From Gryganskiella cystojenkinii (taxonomy: Eukaryota; Mortierellomycota; Mortierellomycetes; Mortierellales; Mortierellaceae), in contig JAAAIG010000090.1 of assembly GCA_015852425.1 (NCBI GenBank), positions 1 to 64,000 of the forward strand: DNA of 64,000 nucleotides, written 5' to 3'. A program made the translations under genes and the position numbers. Each line of letters begins with the position of its first letter. Position 1 is the stretch's first letter. Below are positions 56,560-64,000 of this stretch, piece after piece. Under the pieces are notes generated by a model, which was not told where the DNA came from, did no database searches, and was given only the letters and a program-made list of their open reading frames with translations.

Positions 56560-58023
56560 TTATACCAGTCGAACACGCGACACCGGAAATAGCATATCAG
56601 CCCCACTGTCTCCAATCGGATTTTTGTACAAGATCAAAGTGGACAGAGCCGAGTTGGTCTTGAGTGCTTCAGCTAGCGCCCGAGCTCCACTGTCTCCGAT
56701 CCAGTTTTTAGCCAAGCCCAAAGTGGTCAGAGTCGAGTTGGTCTTGAGTGCCTCAGCCAGTGCCTGAGCTCCGTTGGATTCGATCGAGTTGGACTTCAAG
56801 CTCAACGTGGTGAGAGTCGAGTTGGTCATGAGTGCTTCAGCCAGCGCCTGAGCTCCACTGTCTCCAATCGAGTTGTGCCCCAGGTCTAAAGTAGACAGAG
56901 CTGAGTTGGTCTTGAGTACTTCAGCTAGCGCTTGAGTTGCACTGTCTCTGATCGAGTTGTACACCAAAACCAAAGTGGACAGAGTTAAGTTGGTCTTGAG
57001 TGCTTCAGCCAGCGCCTGAGCTCCACTGTCTCCGATCGAGTTGTTCCCCAGGTCTAAAGTGGACAGAGCTGAGTTGGTCTTGAGTACTTCAGCCAGCGCC
57101 TGAGCTCCACTGTCTCCGATCAAGTTGTACCCCAGGTCTAAAGTGGACAGAGCTGAGTTGGTCTTGAGTACTTTAGCCAGCGCCTGAGTTCCACTGTCTC
57201 CGATCAAGTTGGCCCTCAAGCCTAAAATGGTCAGAGTCGAGTTGGGCTTGAGTGCCTCAGCCAGGTCCTGAGCTCCGTTGGATTCGATCGAGTTGGACCC
57301 CAAGCCCAAAGTGGTCAGAGTCGAGTTTGTCTTCAGTGCCTCTGCCAGCGCCTGAGCTCCGCTGTCTCCGATTGAGTTGGACCTTAACTCCAAAGTGGAC
57401 AGCGTTGATTTGGTCTTGAGTGCTTCAGCTATCGCCCGAGCGCCACTGTCTCCAATCGAGTTGTACCCCAGATCTAAAGTGGACAGAGCTGAGTTGATCT
57501 TGAGTGCTTCAGCCAGCACCTGAGCTCCACTGTCTCCGATCGAGTTGGACCTCAAGCCCAAAATGGTCAGAGTTGAGTTGATCTTGAGTGCATCAGACAA
57601 CGCCTGAGCTCCGTTGGGTCCGACCTTGTTGGCCAGTAAGTCCAAAGTGGTCAGGGTCGAGTTGTTCTTGAGTGCCTCTGACAGCGCCTGAGCTCCATTG
57701 TCTCCGATCAAGTTGTACCGCAAGGTCAGAGTGATCAGAGTATTGTTGACCATGATATTAGAAACTAAGTTGTCTCGTGTAGATGTGGATAGTTCTTCAA
57801 AGCGTAAAATCGTCAGGTGTCGTATAAGGTGCCTGTTTCTCTCGAAAGATTCCATGCTGAGGCCATAATTGTTTGACAAGCAGATAGAGTTGTAGAGTGC
57901 CGGCGTAAACGAGTTGTTCCAATCCTGACTCACACACGCACAGGACGCGAGGTCTTTGTGGTCAAGGCTACTGGCAATTCTTGAGCGAATCTCGTGTAGA
58001 TCAAGGGCATGTGTCTGGAACAT
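56560..58023 (-). CDS. F-box protein with 13 near-identical LRRs (487 aa)
   Basis: ATG at 58023 gives MFQTHALDLHEIRSRIASSL and LASCACVSQDWNNSFTPALY, an F-box-like motif. A short spacer leads into ribonuclease-inhibitor-type leucine-rich repeats of exactly 28 residues (84 bp), consensus GDSGAQALAEALKTNSTLTT + LDLGSNSI. I count thirteen full units plus a partial first and last. This repeat type resembles NLRC3/RNI proteins. F-box/LRR proteins usually act as substrate receptors of SCF ubiquitin ligases; the ligand is unknown. The last unit is cut short (DSGADMLFPVSRVRLV), and a decayed extra copy lies downstream, so the array has been shortened or reshuffled recently. Confidence 0.85.
   Translation of the reverse strand: MFQTHALDLHEIRSRIASSLDHKDLASCACVSQDWNNSFTPALYNSICLSNNYGLSMESFERNRHLIRHLTILRFEELSTSTRDNLVSNIMVNNTLITLTLRYNLIGDNGAQALSEALKNNSTLTTLDLLANKVGPNGAQALSDALKINSTLTILGLRSNSIGDSGAQVLAEALKINSALSTLDLGYNSIGDSGARAIAEALKTKSTLSTLELRSNSIGDSGAQALAEALKTNSTLTTLGLGSNSIESNGAQDLAEALKPNSTLTILGLRANLIGDSGTQALAKVLKTNSALSTLDLGYNLIGDSGAQALAEVLKTNSALSTLDLGNNSIGDSGAQALAEALKTNLTLSTLVLVYNSIRDSATQALAEVLKTNSALSTLDLGHNSIGDSGAQALAEALMTNSTLTTLSLKSNSIESNGAQALAEALKTNSTLTTLGLAKNWIGDSGARALAEALKTNSALSTLILYKNPIGDSGADMLFPVSRVRLV
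56600..57760 (-). repeat. 84-bp tandem repeat array (LRR-coding)
   Basis: About thirteen head-to-tail 84-bp units within the F-box/LRR gene. On the plus strand each has the core GAGTTGGTCTTGAGTGC followed by CCTGAGCTCC. Some neighbouring units differ at only a few bases. Confidence 0.9.
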
Positions 58024-58840
58024 TGAATTCAAGAAAGATGAAGAATGCGAGAAGCGTAGCGTATCAGGGATAGTGACGAGGACAATGATGATGGAGTCAC
58101 AAAAAAAGACGCGACAACAAAGGAGGAGTTAAGAAAGGAAAGGCGTATGGAAGAAGGAATGAGGTGAGAAGGATGAGTAAGATGGCAGCGATGTGAAAGA
58201 GTGAGAGTAAGGTGTTGATGGTAGGGAGTAATGTGTGAGAGAGGAGACAACGGTGAGCTACGATAAAAGATGGAAGTCACCACGCTCCCGAAAGGACCGA
58301 GCGCGCGCTTTCTCTTCGCGTGATGTCTTTTGTGTTTACCTTTTCATCGTTTAGTTGAAAAGGAGTAAGAAAACTCGATATCAGGCCTTCAGCATCTGAC
58401 AAACCCTGAAGGACCTCCTTGTGTACAATCTCAAATAGAGCTTCATAATCATCATGCTCAAGAAACGTAAAGTGAATCTGCTACATCTCGACCCACGGCG
58501 GTCGGTATTGCTTGTAGGACGATGCGCCTTCGTAGAGGCGGTGGTGAATAGCGAATAGTTGAAGGTTAAAGAAAAGAAAAGAAAGCCAAGATTGATCACG
58601 ACAAGCAAAATAGATGACCAAGTAGCCTATTTGTTGCATGACCGCACAGCTAAAAGTTCCTTCCCATAACAACAATAATAGCAATAACAACGATAAGCGT
58701 CGCCACCACACTGGAAAGGATTTCATCCGTCATTCAAAATTCCGCTGGTATGTAATATATTTATTTTGTTTTCTTTTTAAAAAACGACAAAAACTTTTTT
58801 TTCTCATATTTTTCTTTTTCTTCCACCTTTTTCGGTCTTT
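58024..58840. other. Intergenic, no gene seen
   Basis: Promoter of the F-box/LRR gene and 3' flank of SEC7. Contains ATA/AAC-rich simple sequence (58665-58695). Confidence 0.4.
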
Positions 58841-61800
58841 TTACTCCAAAACGAGCAACTCGCCGACTCGCCCCATAAACTCTTGCAGCGCAACTCGGAC
58901 ATCAGTTCGTTCCACACCGACCAATCGAATCGCCAAGCGGAAGTAATCCGGCAATTCCTTGCGCAGACCTTGGTATTTTCTCTTGTCAGATTCCATCGTC
59001 GCGGATGCTGATGCAGAGGCGGCAGTATGTTGATGATGGCGTCCTCCTCCATTGGCACCATTCAATCCAGTGGGAGCAGGCGAAGTCATCGGGGACGATC
59101 GTTTCGAAAGAACCGATGATGATGAAGACGAAGTCGTCGGAGAGCCCTCCGCTGATCCCGTCGAGACCACCGCTGCGTTGGGCCACCAGATTGGTGTCCG
59201 CTGCAACTCTCTCAGCACCATGATTGTCAATTGAGACTGATTCACAATCACGTCCTTGGGATACTTGCTCGGCTCGCTCAACATGCCCAAATACCTGGCG
59301 ACAATCAACTTGGATTCTTGCACCAACGGTTCCAAAACAGCCTGAATCTCATCCTCTGCATCGTACCCCTCACCATCTCCAAACTGTCGATAGAAATCAA
59401 ACAAGACCGAGACATAGGTTGTCAAGGCCAAGTTCTCTTGCTTGAACATGTTGGGCATTTGTTGAATCTGACCCGACTTGTAGAGGTAATGACGCAACTC
59501 ATAGTTGTCGTTAAAAGCCCGGACAAATCGGTAGGATTTTCTCAGACATTCCAACCAACGATGACGGAGACCCGTGGGCATGTTGTGCAAGAATCGGGGT
59601 TTAATCGCGGGGACCTGCTGCTCGATCGAACCGGGACCGGCGGCAGAGAACGATGAGGATCTTGAGCCGGCCATGGACTCGGTAGGGCTTTGAACGGGCC
59701 CAGGAGCCTGCGGTTGACCAAGAGGGGCGCTACCAGGCGCAGAGACATGGTGTGAAGTGTAAGGGGATGAAGAAGAGGGCCAGAGCGACAAGTCGACGAG
59801 GGCCATATCCTTGACGAATGTGATCGCGACCAAGTGGATGGCGCATTTCGTGACGGTCTCCTGGAAATCAAACTTAGGTGCTGGGTTGACGGGTGCAGCG
59901 GCTGGCACAGGGGCAGTAGCGCCTGAAACAGCGTCGGTCTGACCAGCCTCAGCACCGGTATCAAGGACCATGACCTCATGAGGCGTTGTCATCTCAAAGA
60001 TCGTCTCCAGGGTTGCCGTCACAAGCTCCCATCGTTCCTCATCAAACATAGTGCCGTTCTTAGTGACCAATTGACTCAGACAAATGATGCCCATCTGACC
60101 CAAGTTTTCACTCTTCTTGCTCACCAACAAAGTGATCAGCTCCAAGAGCCCCTTGAGGAAATCGGTCTGGGCATAAAAGACCTGATGGTACTGACGCGAG
60201 TACAGGTTGATCATCAATCGCAAGGCTTGAATCCAGATGGTCGAGGTGATATCCCTGCGCTTATAATCGGGATCTTTGAGATCTTCAAAGATCGGCATCA
60301 GAACCACACGGTAGATCTTGGACCAGTACTGAGACTCAAAAATCTCTCCGGACCCGTTCAGGATCTCAAAGAGACTGACCAACGCCTGGGATCGGACACT
60401 TGGCAACTCGGAATCGATCACGACCCGTGAAAGACCATAGACGATCGGGAACCACTTCAAAAAGAACAGGTCCTCGTCTTCCTCCGCGACCGCAGTCTCC
60501 TTGGCCTGACCATCATTCAACACCAGGTGCTTCTCCGTGTGAGGTTGATGCAGGTTCAATTGCTGCTGCTGCTCCTTGGCCGCGGCCCCGGCACGAGCCT
60601 CCGTCAACAGACCACGGGCACACTTCTTGAGCAGGACCATGGCCCCATTAACGACCTTTTCGTCATAGTTGAAACAAAATTCGACCAAACAGTTGACATA
60701 ATCAACAAAACTGGTCTCAACCACCTCAAAACTGTTTTCGTAAATCATCTGGACAATCCCGAACGCGTTCTCGACCAGGGCACCGTTGCCATGAGTCGCG
60801 GTCCGACCAAAGACCCCAAACATGGGTTTCCAGCCGGATCGTATGTTGCTGGCCCGAGCGGTGATCATTTGACGCAAGGATTGGATGATCAAATCATGAA
60901 TGGCGGCTGAGGGGTTGTTCTTGTAAATATGCTCAAAGGGCCTGAGGAGCTCGTTCTGGGTGTTGAAGTGGGCCAACTCGTCACGAGCCAAGAACTTCAT
61001 GGCCAGCTGACGTAGGGAATCGATCGCAAACGTCGATACGTTTGCGTTGGTGCTGCAGCCGACTGCATTGAAGTACGACTGAAGGATACGCCAGATCTGC
61101 ATCCATTCGAAACGGATGCGGACCATGTTGTAGTCGGCTATTTTGTTGAGGGCCAAAAAAAAAAAAATAGGGTTAATTAATACTCTGGTCGCATTTCTTA
61201 TTTTTAGTATTAACTGCAGACCCGACCCATCAAGATAATTGTCTGAGGACGACTTACCAATCTCAATGATACGCTGGAGCATATACATCCTAGGGGCATT
61301 TCTGGATCCTTCGACCTCATCCAAGGAGACGGCACAGATCGAGTTGAACAGGTGCACGATCGCGGTGCCACTCAACGCCGTACTGTTGGCAAAGATCTTG
61401 TCAATCGCAATGATCGTATCCTGGGACTGGAACTCGTTCATCATAGACGAGAGCGACGCCTTGCGTCTGGATGAGACCTGAGGTGTCGAAGGTGCATTCG
61501 CGCTCGATCCCGGTGAAGTATGTTGGTAATCGACTCCGTTAAAGCCCTCAGTCGAGACACGACCTCCACGAGGGATCAATTGCAATTGCTCCATCGCACT
61601 GATCGTATTGAGGACCAGGTTCCAGTTGCCCTCGAGATACTCACCCATGGTATTCGCGACCTTGAGCAACGTCCGGATCGCCAACACGTTCTTGGGCTGC
61701 ATCTCACTCACGTGGTTCATACCCGTCAACTTGGCCAGAGAAGAAATGAAAGCGTCACGCTCGACATCCATGTGGAAAATACTAGCGATCCGGATCGCGT

Positions 61801-64000
61801 TCGTCATTCCACGCAAGCACAACTCGATCGCCTCTGCATTAATAGCAGCAAACTCTCGGGTCTTCGGCTCCGTCTTGGCGGCAAAGATACTGGGGTCGAT
61901 CGCCTCCTCGAATGCTAAACTGAGCGTTGCCATGACTGGCCAGCAGGCCACAGCAAACATGGGCTTGGCATGCTCTGCATGCGTCGCGTTTCTCCAAGAG
62001 GCAATACTCCGAACTCGATCGTTTCCTGTCAACAATGCACGCGCATTCTTTTGCATTTGTGAGATGGCCATGTCGTAAAGCTCCTGACGTTGCTTGATCG
62101 TGCCCGCAGCGGGTGGGTTCGACTTTGTCGCCTCTCGGGCCTGTTCTTCTTCCAGAACAATCTCGTTGGTAGCAATGTTTTGGAAAATCTCGGCCAAATA
62201 CTCATCCGGCAAGTTACTGTTGTCATTAATACCCCGGTTGTTCTTGATGAAATCCGAGACCTGCATCCGCTTCTTGACATTTCCTGAATGTTGATCAGTG
62301 TTGAGCATAATGACCGAGAAGGCCAGAACAAAAGCTGTGTCGGCATTGGCAAAGACCTTGGGGTTCGTCTCACAGTACCGATCCGCAAACTTTTCCAAGA
62401 TTCGATCAATCTTTTGGGATTCTCCGGGGAGACGGAACTGTTGCAAGAACATGCGCATAGAATCCACGAAACCAATGCCGGTAAAATCGAGTCGGTCCAC
62501 GAAAGCGTGCATGACCTTGACGGCCTTTTCGTGAACCTCTCCAATGTACTCTCCAATCGCAGCCTTGTCAAAACTTGGGGTGTTCATCAAGTATGCAGCA
62601 ATGGCGGGGACATCGTCCTGCACGAAACCCTGTTTGATCAAGAAATCGATTCCCTTAGTAGGCTTAGTGTTGAACAACTTGACACCCTTGAGAAAGAGTT
62701 GTTTACGGGTCATGATTTCTTCGAACTCGGCAGGGTGATCATCACCCAGGGAATCGGAGGATCCGACAGTGTTGACCGAAGTCGAAGACTGGTTCGAATT
62801 GGCATTCGAGGACTGCTGCGTGCGCATGGACATGGCTAGAAGTGGGTTCTTGGAGACGATGACTGGGTGCGACATCTTGTTGTAGCCCGCAGGGGTGTGT
62901 GAACTGATTATACGAATTTAAAAAAAGTAAAAAGAATACATAAACAGCAGATTAGATAAAGAGAAATCGGTCTCTATACCGTACAATAAACGACATATAG
63001 TAGTATAGGACCCTCTTACCGGACAGGAGAGTGAGGCGAGCTCGAGGGGCTGTCGCCGCTCGTGGTCTCGTTCTGAGGCGAGGCCGGGGTGACGGTGGTG
63101 GTAATTTGTTGTTCCACTGAGGCTTCACGCGTGTGTCCGTTCGTCGAAGCCGTCACCGCAGCATTGATCGCCTCGGGCAAGTTAAGAACTGAGCCCACGT
63201 CCTTGGACCAATCAACAAGTGAGTCCAAGACCGAGACCATACACCTTAAACCCTGAACCGCCAGACGACGGTCCTGGATCAGTGCCCAGGCATCCTTCTC
63301 GTTCAACAAAAGTTGCTTGCCCATCATGTTTCCAACCGTGGTCGAGGCATTAACCTTACCACGTCCCTGTGCAATACGTGAGAGCGAGTTGACAATGTGT
63401 TCAAAGACCGAGGCCATCGAAATATCGCAATCAAAGTTGAGGTAGATATCGACAAGCGTCTGAGGGTTGGAACAGATCTTGTGAAGGCCCTGAAGGACCA
63501 TCTCCTTTTGACGCAACGTCGCGTTCGACATGTCCAAGAACTTGAGGTAAAACTCATTGAAAAGGACCTCAACCTCGGCCTTGAGTTGAGCACGGTAGTA
63601 CCGAAGGACCGTCAGGAAGAGCGAGAGCGAGAACTCGAAAAGGGTCTCGTTCGCAGAGACACCATTCTGGGACAGCGATACGCAGAGGTACTGACGGACA
63701 GCGCTCACAAACAAGTTGTCAGTCTGAAAGACTGGACCAGAGTTGTTCATCATGGAGAGGATCAGCTCCAGTACCAGGGCACGACCACGGATCGACAGTT
63801 CCTCCTGTTGAGCATTGTTGGGTGCAATATCGGCACGGAGCGATAGCTTGCAGAGAAGCCGGAAGGTGAGGTAGGCGTCCTGTCGAGAGAGTCTGCAGGC
63901 GGCCAAGGCAGCCTCGTGAGGGGTCAGCTCCTTTGGTGGCTCGGGCTGTGCTGGCGCAACGGTGGCGGTCATAACTGGACCTCCTCTCTCCAGAACTGGT
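58841..64000 (-). CDS. SEC7: Sec7/BIG-type Arf guanine-nucleotide exchange factor, 5' end outside window
   Basis: Sec7 activates Arf GTPases at the trans-Golgi. The window holds the HUS-region part (63016-63972: LTFRLLCKLSLRAD, FVSAVRQYLCVSLSQNGVS, FEHIVNSLSRIAQGRG), an intron, then the catalytic Sec7 domain (KRKQL-like start at FEEIMTRKQLFLKGVKLFN; glutamic finger in FRLPGESQKIDRILEKFADR; FVLAFSVIMLNTDQHSGNVK) and the HDS1-4 region to the stop at 58841 (RIRFEWMQIWRILQSYF, SSFVDYVNCLVEFCFN). The upstream exon ends at 63016 in phase with SHTPAGYNKMSHPV. The N-terminal DCB domain of the family must lie beyond 64000, so the ATG at 63972 is internal. A 120-nt intron (61138-61257) is removed between IIEI and ADYNMVRI. 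Confidence 0.94.
61138..61257 (-). other. Stop-free, frame-preserving intron in SEC7
   Basis: GTAAGTCG...AAATAG, 120 nt (40 codons) with no stop in frame. Splicing restores the family motif RIIEI + ADYNMVRIRFEW; retention would insert a hydrophobic, Phe-rich segment. Confidence 0.8.

Noticed and set aside
1..64000. tRNA, rRNA, CRISPR or transposon ends
   Set aside because: Looked for B-box-like GGTTCRA motifs with foldable arms, phased direct repeats, and terminal repeats; none was convincing.

Overview
The window is nuclear DNA of a filamentous fungus, most likely an early-diverging one of the Mortierella type (Mortierellomycota). The genes are intron-rich (introns mostly 50-180 nt, GT-AG) and pyrimidine-rich tracts precede many starts. 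The gene set is eukaryotic and fungal: a PIL1-type eisosome protein, a TOK-type two-pore K+ channel, RIB7, CGR1, SNU13, dynactin p50, SEC7, PP4 subunit 3, secreted or GPI-anchored wall proteins, F-box/LRR proteins, and a broken copy of a large protein type I associate with Mortierella relatives. The genus is inference; no rRNA or marker gene is present. There are two assembly gaps (26549-26558 and 41276-41356).

Layout: 0.1-7 kb: a secreted protein, a disordered protein with clathrin-box-like motifs, and a FAR-17a/AIG1-type membrane hydrolase. 7-17.5 kb: a dense housekeeping block with dynamitin and RIB7 back to back, then signal peptide peptidase, PIL1, a small membrane protein and an SCP2-domain protein. 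18-26 kb: an unknown disordered protein whose start codon is split by an intron, SNU13, a mucin-like secreted protein, a frameshifted F-box gene and CGR1. 26.7-31.3 kb: PP4 regulatory subunit 3. 31.3-41 kb: gene-poor, with two GPI-type wall proteins sharing a similar TATA promoter, a tail-anchored coiled-coil protein and a 58-residue secreted cysteine-rich peptide. 41-54 kb: a Ddl-like ATP-grasp enzyme, a CARM1-type arginine methyltransferase, the TOK channel and a DNAJC9-type J-protein. 54-58 kb: the relic of a large protein beside an F-box protein with thirteen near-identical leucine-rich repeats. 58.8-64 kb: SEC7, whose 5' end lies beyond the window.

The genes do not form a pathway or cluster; this is an ordinary chromosome arm with two accessory stretches (about 36-40 kb and 54-58 kb). 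Most multi-exon models were checked by exon arithmetic: the summed lengths are multiples of three and restore family motifs across the junctions. I found no tRNA, rRNA, CRISPR array or recognisable transposon.
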